A stretch of 13,843 bases of DNA from Bacillota bacterium (GCA_017577925.1 PKQU01000026.1:1-13843), one strand, 5' to 3'. Positions 1 through 7,701 are shown, counted from the stretch's first letter. Numbers and translations are program-made. Notes: generated by a model not told the origin, from the letters alone.

Positions 1-1
1 G

Positions 2-115
2 GCCACGGCGGCCGGAACGGTGACGGCGGCCAAGTCGGGCACCCAAGTGTGCACGCTGGCCGAGGTGCGCGCCGCCCTCGACCGGGTGCGCGTCGCGGCG
101 CTGGAGGCGGTCTGA
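2..115 (+). CDS. fruK: 1-phosphofructokinase, C-terminal end (partial)
   Basis: Only the last 37 codons lie in the window; the frame runs from base 2 to a TGA at 113-115. The residues AAGTVTAAKSGTQ followed by a short helix resemble the C-terminal helix region of PfkB-family 1-phosphofructokinases. FruK phosphorylates fructose-1-phosphate, the product of the fructose PTS, to fructose-1,6-bisphosphate in the cytoplasm. The gene 54 bases downstream encodes the fructose EIIBC permease, and fruK-fruA is a standard fructose operon order, so context supports the call. No catalytic motif is visible in the part present, so the assignment rests on the tail and the neighbourhood. Confidence 0.72.
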   Translation, partial: ATAAGTVTAAKSGTQVCTLAEVRAALDRVRVAALEAV

Positions 116-169
116 AGGCGCCGGTAGGCGTTGCTGCATGCGTGCAAGATGGAGGAAGGGGGAAACACA

Positions 170-1588
170 ATGAAGAAGCTGCTTGCCGTCACGGCGTGCC
201 CCACGGGCATTGCCCACACCTACATGGCGGCGGAGGCGCTGCTGAAGGCGGCGCGGGAGAAAGCGGTCGACCTTAAGGTGGAGACGCGCGGGGCGGTCGG
301 CGTGGAGAACGCCCTGACGCCGGAGGAGATCCGCGCGGCCCACGCCATCATCATCGCCGCGGACACCGACGTAGACGAAGGGCGGTTTGCCGGCAAGCCG
401 GTGATCAAGGTAGGGGTGAGCGAGGCGATCAGAGATCCGGGCCGGCTCATTGACGAGGCCTTGGCCGCCCGGCCGCTGGATGCCCAGGCGGTGGTGGCGC
501 GCATCGAAGCGGAAAAGGCTCGCCGCAGCGCCGAGCGCCGGGGGCTGTACAAGCACTTGATGACCGGCGTGTCGCACATGATCCCCCTTGTCGTGGCCGG
601 CGGACTGATCATCGCCCTGTCCTTTGCCTTCGGCATTGAAGCCTTCAAGGAGCAGGGCACGCTGGCCGCCGCGCTGATGGACATCGGGGGCGGTGCCGCC
701 TTCGCGCTGATGGTACCGGTGTTGGCGGGGTTCATCGCCTATTCGGTGGCCGAAAAGCCGGGGCTCGCTCCCGGACTGGTGGGCGGGATGCTGGCCGCGA
801 AGGTGGGTGCCGGCTTTCTCGGCGGGATTGTGGCCGGTCTTCTCGCCGGCTACCTGACCCGGTGGCTCAAGGCAGCCATTCGCCTGCCGAAAAACCTGGA
901 AGGCCTCAAGCCGGTGCTGATCCTTCCGTTTTTGTCCACGCTGGCCGTCGGCCTCTTGATGGTGTACGTCATCGGCGCACCGGTAAAGGCGGTTATGGAC
1001 GCGCTGACCGGCTGGTTGCAGGGGCTTAGCGGCACCAACGCCGTTCTCCTTGGCCTGATCCTCGGAGCGATGATGGCCTTTGACATGGGCGGACCGGTTA
1101 ATAAAGCGGCGTACACCTTTGCCGTGGGCCTCTTGGGGAGCAATGTCTACGAGCCGATGGCCGCAGTGATGGCGGCCGGCATGACGCCGCCCCTCGGGCT
1201 GTGGCTGGCCACGGTCCTGGCGCCGAAGCGGTACACGCCCGAAGAGCGGGAGGCGGGCAAGGCGGCGGGCGTACTGGGCCTGTCCTTCATCACCGAAGGG
1301 GCCATTCCCTTTGCCGCCGCCGATCCGCTGCGCGTCATCCCGTCGATCATGGCGGGATCGGCGGTGGCCGGTGCGCTGTCGATGGCCTTTGGCGCCACGC
1401 TGCGCGCGCCCCACGGCGGGATCTTCGTGCTGCCGATCCCCCATGCCGTCGGGAACGTGCTCGGGTATGTGGTGGCCATTGCCGCCGGAATGGTGGTAAC
1501 GGCGCTGTTGGTGAACCTGCTCAAGCGCACGGCCGCGAACGGAACGTCGCAGGAGACGGATGAGGAAAAGACCCCGGCCAGTGCCTAA
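170..1588 (+). CDS. fruA: PTS fructose transporter subunit EIIBC
   Basis: Membrane permease that takes up fructose and phosphorylates it to fructose-1-phosphate. The 472-residue protein has an EIIB domain at about 1-100 with the phospho-cysteine loop TACPTGIAHT (Cys10), a charged linker at 101-125, and an EIIC domain at about 126-455 with several hydrophobic segments. EIIC carries the family motif FDMGGPVNKAAY (about 304-315) and ITEGAIPFAAADP near the C-terminus. The start at 170 is chosen because the EIIB fold begins with MKKLLAVTACP and a purine-rich GGAGGAAGGGGG lies at 151-162. Upstream in-frame codons from 131 encode nothing family-like. There is no N-terminal EIIA domain, unlike the EIIABC form of B. 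subtilis; EIIA is the next gene. The operon promoter lies outside the window. Confidence 0.95.
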   Translation: MKKLLAVTACPTGIAHTYMAAEALLKAAREKAVDLKVETRGAVGVENALTPEEIRAAHAIIIAADTDVDEGRFAGKPVIKVGVSEAIRDPGRLIDEALAARPLDAQAVVARIEAEKARRSAERRGLYKHLMTGVSHMIPLVVAGGLIIALSFAFGIEAFKEQGTLAAALMDIGGGAAFALMVPVLAGFIAYSVAEKPGLAPGLVGGMLAAKVGAGFLGGIVAGLLAGYLTRWLKAAIRLPKNLEGLKPVLILPFLSTLAVGLLMVYVIGAPVKAVMDALTGWLQGLSGTNAVLLGLILGAMMAFDMGGPVNKAAYTFAVGLLGSNVYEPMAAVMAAGMTPPLGLWLATVLAPKRYTPEEREAGKAAGVLGLSFITEGAIPFAAADPLRVIPSIMAGSAVAGALSMAFGATLRAPHGGIFVLPIPHAVGNVLGYVVAIAAGMVVTALLVNLLKRTAANGTSQETDEEKTPASA

Positions 1589-1668
1589 GCCGGGAGACCG
1601 GACAGGTGTGGCCCGCCCCCCGACAGTTGGACCGGACGGGCCCGCCGTTGGAAAAGGGGGATGAACAA

Positions 1669-2118
1669 ATGGACGTGACGAACCTGCTCCAAGACGAAGC
1701 GATCCTGCTTGATTGGGCGGTCGACAGCAAAGAAGGGTGCCTGAACGCGTTGGCCGACCGTCTGGTGGAAACGGGTGCGGTGGCGGATAAAGGGGCATTT
1801 CTCGATGCGGTCCTCCGCCGCGAGGCTCACGGCTCGACGGGGGTAGGCTTCGGGCTGGCCATTCCCCACGGCAAGTCGTCCGGTGTGGTGCGCCCCGGCG
1901 TGGCCTTCGCCCGCCTGAAGACGCCCCTCGATTGGGGTTCCCTTGACGGTGCGCCGGTCACCCTCGTCTTTTTGTTGGCCGTTCCGGAGGCGGAAGCGGG
2001 CAACACCCATCTGCAGCTCCTCGCCCAGCTGGCGCGCAAGGTGATGGATGAGGGCGTCCGGCAGCGGCTGCAGCAGGCAAAAGAGCCCGCCGATGTGCGG
2101 CAGGCCTTGGCGGGATAA
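1669..2118 (+). CDS. PTS fructose-type EIIA subunit, stand-alone
   Basis: Cytoplasmic phosphocarrier of 149 residues that passes phosphate from HPr to the EIIB domain of the preceding gene. It belongs to the fructose/mannitol EIIA family (PTS_EIIA_2). The phosphorylated histidine is His67 in the motif GFGLAIPHGKS, and the C-terminal helix region (HLQLLAQLARKVMD) is typical. The start at 1669 is set by AAAAGGGGG at 1652-1660, eight bases upstream, and by the family N-terminus with LLQDEAILLD. It sits 80 bases after the EIIBC gene and 64 bases before HPr. In B. subtilis this domain is fused to FruA and in Pseudomonas to FruB; here it is separate. An EIIA of the nitrogen-PTS type is less likely given the neighbours. 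Confidence 0.9.
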   Translation: MDVTNLLQDEAILLDWAVDSKEGCLNALADRLVETGAVADKGAFLDAVLRREAHGSTGVGFGLAIPHGKSSGVVRPGVAFARLKTPLDWGSLDGAPVTLVFLLAVPEAEAGNTHLQLLAQLARKVMDEGVRQRLQQAKEPADVRQALAG

Positions 2119-2182
2119 CTGCAAGGGCAAACGCAACCGCTTTCACGCAACCGATGACCCAGCGAAAGCAGGAGGGAACACG

Positions 2183-2455
2183 ATGATCACCAAAACGCTG
2201 ACCATCACCAACGGCGCCGGATTGCACGCCCGGCCGGCGCAGCTATTCGTGCAGACGGCCAACCGCTTCCAGGCGCGCATCACCGTGCGCAAGGCCGACG
2301 GCCGGGCGGTGGACGGCAAGAGCATCCTCGGGCTGATGAGTCTGGCTGTTGGCCCGGGTGAGGCGATCACCGTCGAGGCGGACGGGCCGGATGCGGCGGC
2401 CGCCGTGGACGCCCTGGCGGATCTGGTGGCCAAGAAGTTTGGGGAGGACCAGTGA
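2183..2455 (+). CDS. ptsH: Phosphocarrier protein HPr
   Basis: Small cytoplasmic phosphocarrier (90 residues) that accepts phosphate from Enzyme I and gives it to EIIA. The active-site histidine is His15 in NGAGLHARPAQ. The regulatory serine equivalent to Ser46 of B. subtilis HPr is Ser47 in GKSILGLMSL, so it can in principle be a target of HPr kinase and act as a CcpA corepressor. The presence of His15 argues against Crh, which lacks it. The start at 2183 follows a strong GGAGGG at 2171-2176; longer in-frame extensions do not look like HPr. Its TGA overlaps the proposed GTG start of the Enzyme I gene, which suggests translational coupling. Confidence 0.96.
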   Translation: MITKTLTITNGAGLHARPAQLFVQTANRFQARITVRKADGRAVDGKSILGLMSLAVGPGEAITVEADGPDAAAAVDALADLVAKKFGEDQ

Positions 2456-4200
2456 CGGACATGGTTCAGGGAACGGAAACGCGTCTTACCGGCATTGGCG
2501 TGTCGGACGGCGTCGCCTTGGCCCGGGCGCGGGTGCGCGCGCCGGAGCGGGCGGACGGGGCGCATTCGGCGCCTGCGGAGCCGTCGGTGGAACGGGCGCG
2601 GCTGGAGGCGGCGCGCGAGGCGGTACGGCGTGAGTTGCGGGCCGAGGCCGAGCGGGCGGCCCAAACCGTCGGGGAGGAAAACGCGCGCATCCTCCTGGTG
2701 CAGGAGGCCATGCTGGACGATCCGCTCTTCTTTCCGGAAGTGCTGCGCCGCGTGGAGGCGGACCGTCTGTCGGCGGAAGCGGCGGTGCAGGCGGTGGCCG
2801 AGGAGCTGGCCGCGCAACTGGCCGCCTTGGACAATGCCTATCTCCGCGAACGGGCGGCCGACGTTCGCGACATTGCTCGGCGCCTGGTTCGCATCCTTCG
2901 GGGCGATACGGACGAGGTGCTGGGGGACGCCGGCGAGCCGGTTGTGCTCGTTGTCGACGACCTCCTGCCTTCCGACGCGACGCGCCTTGACCCGAACCGC
3001 GTGCATGGGGTGGTGGCCCGGGTCGGCGGGAAAACGTCCCACGCTGCGATTCTCCTTCGTGCGCTGGGCATTCCGGCCGTCTTCGGCGTGGCGGAGGCGT
3101 TGGAGGCCATCCGGGACGGTGATCTCGTCGTCCTCGACGGCACGCGGGGCCGGTGCGTGGTCAACCCCGAACCGGAGACGCTGAAGGCTTTTGAGGCGAA
3201 GGTGGCGGAAGAACGGCGGCTGGAGGCGGAATGGGAGGCGATGCGCGATCGCCCGGCCCAGTCGCGGGATGGGCAACGGGTGACGCTGGAAGCCAACATC
3301 GGCACGCCGGCCGAGGTGGCCGCCGCGCTCGCCAGTGGGGCCGAGGGCGTCGGTCTGTTCCGCACCGAGTTTCTCTTTCTTGAGTCGCCCGACCTGCCCG
3401 GTGAAGAGGCCCAATACCGCGCCTACCGCGAAGTCGTGGAGCGGATGGGTGGCCGGCCGGTCACCATCCGGACCCTCGACGTGGGCGGCGACAAGGAGCT
3501 GCCGGCGCTGGCGCTGCCGAAGGAATCCAACCCGTTCCTTGGCTACCGGGCCATCCGGCTGTGCCTGGAGCGACGGGAGCTGTTCGAGACCCAGTTGCGG
3601 GCCATCCTGCGCGCCAGCGCCCACGGGCCGGTGCGCATTCTCTTCCCCATGATTTCCAGTTTTGACGAGTGGCGGGCGGCCAAGGCGGTGTACGAAGACG
3701 TTCGGCGGCGCTGTGAAGCGGAGGGGATTCCGGTTGCCGCTGACATTCCGCTCGGCATCATGGTGGAGGTGCCGGCAGCGGCGCTTCTGGCCGACCGGTT
3801 TGCCGAAGAGGTGGACTTTTTCAGCATCGGCACCAACGATCTGGTGCAATACACCGTGGCCGTGGACCGGACCAATGAGAAGGTGGCCGCGCTGTACGAC
3901 CCGTTCCATCCGGCGGTGGTGCGCCTTATCGCGCAAGTGATCGAGGCGGCCCATCGCCGGGGCAAGCCGGTGGGGATGTGCGGGGGCATGGCCGGTGAAC
4001 CGCTGGCGGCGCCGCTGCTTCTGGGGCTAGGCCTTGACGAGTGGAGCATGGAGGCGGGGGCGCTGCGGCGCATCAAGCTGCTTCTTCATCGGTTGGACGC
4101 AAGCGAATGCCGCGCGCTGGCCGCGCGCGTGCTCGCCCTCGGCACGGCGGCGGAAGTACGCGCGGCCCTCGAGGAATTTTTGCAGGCGGCGGAAGGGTGA
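2452..4200 (+). CDS. ptsI: PTS Enzyme I (phosphoenolpyruvate-protein phosphotransferase)
   Basis: Cytoplasmic enzyme that autophosphorylates with PEP and phosphorylates HPr at His15. The 582-residue length is normal. In order: an N-terminal HPr-binding helical domain (about 10-145); the swivelling phosphohistidine domain with GGKTSHAAILLRALGIPA, active His197; and the PEP-binding barrel (about 255-545) with FRTEFLF (303-309), TLDVGGDKELPA (from 341) and VGMCGGMAGEP containing Cys510. The GTG at 2452 overlaps the HPr stop as GTGA, and GGGGAGGA at 2441-2448 is only three bases away. ATG at 2461 is an alternative start three codons in, with a 12-base spacing. No fusion to EIIA or HPr is seen. 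It is the last gene of the fructose operon. Confidence 0.97.
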   Translation: MTDMVQGTETRLTGIGVSDGVALARARVRAPERADGAHSAPAEPSVERARLEAAREAVRRELRAEAERAAQTVGEENARILLVQEAMLDDPLFFPEVLRRVEADRLSAEAAVQAVAEELAAQLAALDNAYLRERAADVRDIARRLVRILRGDTDEVLGDAGEPVVLVVDDLLPSDATRLDPNRVHGVVARVGGKTSHAAILLRALGIPAVFGVAEALEAIRDGDLVVLDGTRGRCVVNPEPETLKAFEAKVAEERRLEAEWEAMRDRPAQSRDGQRVTLEANIGTPAEVAAALASGAEGVGLFRTEFLFLESPDLPGEEAQYRAYREVVERMGGRPVTIRTLDVGGDKELPALALPKESNPFLGYRAIRLCLERRELFETQLRAILRASAHGPVRILFPMISSFDEWRAAKAVYEDVRRRCEAEGIPVAADIPLGIMVEVPAAALLADRFAEEVDFFSIGTNDLVQYTVAVDRTNEKVAALYDPFHPAVVRLIAQVIEAAHRRGKPVGMCGGMAGEPLAAPLLLGLGLDEWSMEAGALRRIKLLLHRLDASECRALAARVLALGTAAEVRAALEEFLQAAEG

Positions 4201-4206
4201 AGGCAC

Positions 4207-4232
4207 AAAAAAACCCTGCGGCACCGGCAGGG
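4207..4232 (-). terminator. Rho-independent terminator, minus strand (for the DAP operon)
   Basis: On the minus strand CCCTGC (4232-4227) pairs with GCAGGG (4219-4214) around a 7-base loop and is followed by seven T residues (4213-4207). On the plus strand no T-run follows, so it acts only for leftward transcription. It lies directly after the ptsI stop codon but would end transcripts coming from the deacetylase gene, whose stop is about 245 bases away. Confidence 0.6.
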
Positions 4233-4414
4233 AAACAGCAGGTGAGGAAAGCAGGTATCCCGGTTTGGAGGGAGCATCCTGTTCTCATCGTATCTGCAGA
4301 CCGTGAGCGGTGTGTTGCCAAACGGTTAACGTTTTGCAAACAATCCAAACGGCATTGTGCCGACCGCCTGTGTTCCGGGTGAAAGGCGATCGGAGCACGG
4401 CGAGCCCTTCGAAC

Positions 4415-4449
4415 AACCGGCACGGGGTGAAATCCCCGTGCCGGTTTTT
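4415..4449 (+). terminator. Rho-independent terminator of the fructose PTS operon
   Basis: A perfect 11-bp stem, CCGGCACGGGG (4417-4427) with CCCCGTGCCGG (4434-4444), closes a TGAAAT loop and is followed by TTTTT (4445-4449). AA at 4415-4416 can extend pairing into the T-run. It lies 215 bases after the ptsI stop and only 27 bases from the 3' end of the opposite-strand deacetylase gene. The minus-strand tail is not a clean T-run, so it is assigned to rightward transcription. Between 4233 and 4414 no gene is supported. Confidence 0.85.
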
Positions 4450-4475
4450 GCTGAAGCGGTTCGGAATGCGCCGTA

Positions 4476-5612
4476 TCAGGCGGAGGCCTTCCATGCCAGG
4501 TACGCCGTCACCAGGCGGATGGCCACGTCGATGGCCCGCTCGTCGGGACGGAGGCGGGAGGAGTGCAGGCCGTGGGGCGAGCCCACGCCGAGCCAGAAGA
4601 GGAAGCCGGGAATCTCCTCGAGAAAGTAACCGAAATCCTCGCCGGTCATCGCCGGCGGACACTCCACCACGCGCACGTCGCTCCGGGCGCGGGCCCAGTC
4701 GAGAAATTCCCGGGTGAGAACCGGATCGTTGTCCACCTGGCAATAGTTGGCCCCGTAGTCGATGGCGGCCCGGCAGCCGAACCCCGTCTCGATGCCGGCG
4801 ACGATGGCCTCGATGCGCGCCTTGATCTGCCGCATGGCGTCGATCGACAGCGTGCGAATCGTCCCTTCCAGGCGCGCCCGCTCGGCGATGACGTTCTGCT
4901 TGGTTCCCGCCTCGATCTTGCCCACGGTGATCACCGCCGCCTCGAGGGGATCGACGTTGCGGGCAACCACCGTCTGCAGCTGGGTGACGAGGTGGCAGGC
5001 CGCCACCACCATGTCATTGGCGCGGTGGGGGAAGGCGGCGTGGCCGCCCTGGCCGATGAGATCGATGAACAGTTCCGACGTGTTGGCGAAGAGGACGCCC
5101 GGACGGGTGGCGATGGTGCCCACCGGGTACTCCGGGGCGATGTGCAGGGCGAAGATTGCCTCCGGACGCCAGCGGCGGAACGGTTCGCTTTCCCGCATCG
5201 GCCGGGCGCCGCCGGGCCCCTCCTCGGCCGGCTGGAAGACGAACAGGAGATCGTCGCGCACCGGATGGTGAACAAAGTGGGTCAGCACGCCCAGAGCGAT
5301 GGCCATGTGCATGTCGTGGCCGCAGGCGTGCATGTAACCGTCATGCTGGGAGCGATAGGGGAGGCCCGTCTCCTCGATGACGGGAAGGCCGTCCATGTCT
5401 GCCCGCCAGGCCAGGATGCGCCGCGGAGCGGTACCCTTCACCTTGGCCAGCACGCCGGTGCGCCAGGTGGCGATCTCCAGGCGCTCGGCGGGCAGTGTGG
5501 CCAAATAGTCGAGCAGGAAGCGTTGCGTCTTGACCTCGGCAAAGCCCGGTTCGGGAATCTGGTGCAATTTGCGTCGGATCTCCACAAACGGCGACAGGGT
5601 GGTGTCGGCCAT
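4476..5612 (-). CDS. ykuR: N-acetyl-diaminopimelate deacetylase (M20 family)
   Basis: Cytoplasmic metallohydrolase that removes the acetyl group from N-acetyl-LL-diaminopimelate, giving LL-DAP and acetate. The 378-residue protein resembles B. subtilis YkuR over its length as I recall that sequence, with RRKLHQIPEPGF at the N-terminus, WRTGV, and a conserved MTGEDFGY near the C-terminus. Likely metal ligands and catalytic residues are in ADMDGLP (72-74), HACGHD (95-100), the AEEGPGG pair Glu130/Glu131 and His157. The ATG at 5612 is preceded by AAAGGAAG at a good spacing; an in-frame ATG at 5645 has no ribosome binding site. It is the last gene of the leftward dapH operon. General M20 amidohydrolases such as hippurate hydrolases are the alternative; the context makes the DAP role much more likely. 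Confidence 0.92.
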   Translation of the reverse strand: MADTTLSPFVEIRRKLHQIPEPGFAEVKTQRFLLDYLATLPAERLEIATWRTGVLAKVKGTAPRRILAWRADMDGLPVIEETGLPYRSQHDGYMHACGHDMHMAIALGVLTHFVHHPVRDDLLFVFQPAEEGPGGARPMRESEPFRRWRPEAIFALHIAPEYPVGTIATRPGVLFANTSELFIDLIGQGGHAAFPHRANDMVVAACHLVTQLQTVVARNVDPLEAAVITVGKIEAGTKQNVIAERARLEGTIRTLSIDAMRQIKARIEAIVAGIETGFGCRAAIDYGANYCQVDNDPVLTREFLDWARARSDVRVVECPPAMTGEDFGYFLEEIPGFLFWLGVGSPHGLHSSRLRPDERAIDVAIRLVTAYLAWKASA

Positions 5613-5675
5613 GCGGGTCTTCCTTTCGTGCGGATTTTTCCTCATTGTAGCACGAATCGGCGGGGAGAAAGGCCA

Positions 5676-5707
5676 AAGCGGGCGCCCCCCACGGGGTCGG
5701 CCCGCTT
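5676..5707 (-). other. Intercistronic hairpin between aminotransferase and deacetylase
   Basis: GCCCGCTT (5700-5707) and AAGCGGGC (5676-5683) are perfect complements around a C/G-rich loop that can itself pair (CCCC with GGGG). On the minus strand it is followed by TTTGGCCTTTCTCC, a weak and interrupted T-tract. It may be a partial terminator or an RNA stability element between the two genes; the function is inferred. Confidence 0.4.
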
Positions 5708-5711
5708 CGCC

Positions 5712-6941
5712 TCATTCTGTCTGCCCGTCGTCCGGCGCGCCTTGCCGCACGTGCGCGTCGAGGGCGGCGACAAAGGCGTCTACCTCGCCCGGGGTGAGGG
5801 TGAGCGGCGGCAGCAGGCGGATGATGGTCCGCTGGGTGACGTCGAAGAGAAAGCCCTGTCGAAGCAGCGCCCGTTGCAGGGCGCGGACGGCTCCGGGGGG
5901 CCATTTCATCGGCAGGCCGAGCATCATTCCCTTGCCGCGCACGGCATCGAAGGCATCGGGGTGGGCGCGGCAGAGCGCTTCGAGCCGTTCGCGCAGGTAG
6001 GCCGCCACCCGACGCCCCTCTTCCATCAGCCCGTCGTCCAGCAGCACTTTCAGGACCGCGTTGCCGCAGGCCGCGCTCAGGGGGGACGGGGCGAAGGTGC
6101 TGCCATGGTCGCCGGGCGCAAAGACGTCGGCCAGCTGCTTGCCGGCGATGACGCCGCCGAGGGGTAGCCCACCGCCCACGCCCTTCGCGAAGAGGAGGAA
6201 GTCCGGTGTGACGCCGGCCTGCTGGTAGGCAAAGAGGGTTCCGGTGCGGCCCATGCCCGTCTGGATTTCGTCGACGCCGAAGAGCGCGCCGTGCACCCGG
6301 CACAGCCGCTCGAGGGCTTGGAGATAACCCTCCGACAGCGGGACGACGCCGCCGGAACCCAGCACGGGCTCGACGAGGACGGCGGCCGGGCGATGTGCCC
6401 GCAACACTGCTTCCACCTGGGCGACGTCTTCGGGTTCCACCTCATACACAGGGACGGGCGGCGTCGGGAAATCCTGCTGCACGGCTTTCTGGCGCGTCAG
6501 GCGCAGGGCGCCGAGGGTGCGGCCGTGGAAGCTGTTTTTCAGCACGACAAAGCCGGCCCGGCCGCCACCGCGCCTGCGGGACCACATGTGCACCAGCTTG
6601 ATCGCCGCCTCCGTGGCCTCGGCCCCCGAGTTGGTGAAAAACACCTTGCCGGGGAAGGTGTGGGCCACGAGGCGTTGGGCCAGGCGGATGGCCGGAGGAT
6701 TCAAAAACACGTTGGAAATGTGCAGAAACGCTTCGGCCTGCTCGCGAAGCGCCGCGAGCACCGTGGGGTGGCCGTGACCGAGGACGTTAACGGCCAGCCC
6801 GGTGAACAGGTCGAGGTAGGCGTTGCCCTCCGTGTCATACACGTAGTTGCCCTGCGCGCGGGCAATGGCGATGGGAAGGCGGTTGTAGGTGGGAAGGAGG
6901 TAGGTCTGATCGAGGGTTAGCCAATCGGTTCGCTCGGCCAT
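5712..6941 (-). CDS. Class III PLP aminotransferase, probable N-acetyl-LL-diaminopimelate aminotransferase
   Basis: Cytoplasmic pyridoxal-phosphate enzyme of 409 residues of the acetylornithine aminotransferase (ArgD-like, class III) family. It shows FTNSGAEATEAAIK (phosphate-binding loop, about 102-115), FHGRTLGAL (139-146), VDEIQTGMGRTG with Asp224 for the cofactor, and FAKGVGGGLPLGG with the Schiff-base lysine Lys253. The ATG at 6941 has AGGAG seven bases upstream; the frame stays open further upstream but those residues are not family-like. It lies 49 bases after dapH and 99 bases before the deacetylase, so the likely substrate is the N-acetylated keto intermediate between those two enzymes. 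B. subtilis uses PatA, a class I/II enzyme, for this step. ArgD or a 4-aminobutyrate-type role cannot be excluded from sequence. Confidence 0.8.
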   Translation of the reverse strand: MAERTDWLTLDQTYLLPTYNRLPIAIARAQGNYVYDTEGNAYLDLFTGLAVNVLGHGHPTVLAALREQAEAFLHISNVFLNPPAIRLAQRLVAHTFPGKVFFTNSGAEATEAAIKLVHMWSRRRGGGRAGFVVLKNSFHGRTLGALRLTRQKAVQQDFPTPPVPVYEVEPEDVAQVEAVLRAHRPAAVLVEPVLGSGGVVPLSEGYLQALERLCRVHGALFGVDEIQTGMGRTGTLFAYQQAGVTPDFLLFAKGVGGGLPLGGVIAGKQLADVFAPGDHGSTFAPSPLSAACGNAVLKVLLDDGLMEEGRRVAAYLRERLEALCRAHPDAFDAVRGKGMMLGLPMKWPPGAVRALQRALLRQGFLFDVTQRTIIRLLPPLTLTPGEVDAFVAALDAHVRQGAPDDGQTE

Positions 6942-6990
6942 GGCGGTTCTCCTGTCTGTGGCGATTGTGTCGGTTTGGTGTGGGAAACCC

Positions 6991-7701
6991 TTACAATTGA
7001 CGCAGTTCTTCGCGAATCTGCGTTTTGGCACGCGTCTTCTCGTCAATTTTCTTGATTACCTTCGCCGGCACGCCAGCCACCACCGTGTACGGCGGGACGT
7101 CATCGGTCACCACGGCCCCGGCGGCGACGACGGCGCCCTTGCCTACGCGCACGCCTTCGAGGATGACGGCGTTGGCCCCGATCATCACGTCGTCCTCAAT
7201 CACCACCGGCTGGGCCGACGGCGGCTCGATCACCCCGGCGATAACCGCTCCCGCGCCGATGTGGCAGTTCTTCCCGATGATGCCGCGCCCGCCGACGACA
7301 GCGTTCATGTCGACCATCGTTCCTTCGCCGATAACGGCGCCGATGTTGATCACCGCGCCCATCATGATGACGGCGTTTTTGCCGATGGTCACGTGCTCAC
7401 GGATGATCGCCCCCGGCTCGATGCGTGCGGGGATATCCTTCAGGTCGAGGAGCGGGATGGCCGAGTTGCGGCGGTCATTTTCCACCACGTAGTCTTCAAT
7501 CTTGTCCTTGTGCGCCTCCAGCAGGGGCTGGATCTCCTTCCAGTCTCCGAACAGGATCGCGGCTTGTCCGAACCCAAACGCTTTCACGTTCGGCCCGAAG
7601 TCGATCTCCTCCAGCTTCCCTTTCAGGTATACCTTCACCGGTGTTTTCTTTTCACTGCTTTTGATAAACGCGATGATCTCCTCTGCGTTTTGCAGCTGCA
7701 T
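6991..7701 (-). CDS. dapH: 2,3,4,5-tetrahydropyridine-2,6-dicarboxylate N-acetyltransferase
   Basis: Acetyl-CoA-dependent enzyme that acetylates tetrahydrodipicolinate and opens the acetyl branch of DAP and lysine synthesis. At 236 residues it matches the usual DapH length. The N-terminal domain contains DYVVENDRRNSAIP (70-83), and a left-handed beta-helix of hexapeptide repeats spans about 95-210, including ARIEPGAIIR, GEGTMVDMN, GKNCHIGAGAV and VIEPPSA. The C-terminus DEKTRAK...EELRQL is typical. The ATG at 7701 follows GGGGAGGA; an ATG 11 codons upstream lacks such a site and lies in the promoter region. First gene of the operon with the aminotransferase and deacetylase. An extended -10 promoter and a palindrome lie just upstream. 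Confidence 0.96.
   Translation of the reverse strand: MQLQNAEEIIAFIKSSEKKTPVKVYLKGKLEEIDFGPNVKAFGFGQAAILFGDWKEIQPLLEAHKDKIEDYVVENDRRNSAIPLLDLKDIPARIEPGAIIREHVTIGKNAVIMMGAVINIGAVIGEGTMVDMNAVVGGRGIIGKNCHIGAGAVIAGVIEPPSAQPVVIEDDVMIGANAVILEGVRVGKGAVVAAGAVVTDDVPPYTVVAGVPAKVIKKIDEKTRAKTQIREELRQL

Noticed and set aside
2143..3954. A 603-codon open frame on the minus strand opposite HPr and Enzyme I
   Set aside because: High GC leaves the antisense frame open; the product is Arg/His/Pro rich with no family motifs, while the plus strand encodes clear HPr and Enzyme I.
4324..4338. Catabolite-responsive (cre) site on the minus strand, TGCAAAACGTTAACC
   Set aside because: It has one extra base relative to the cre consensus and lies between convergent 3' ends, where it could not control initiation.
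4563..6167. A long plus-strand frame opposite the deacetylase and aminotransferase
   Set aside because: Antisense shadow of two well-supported genes; composition and lack of motifs argue against coding.
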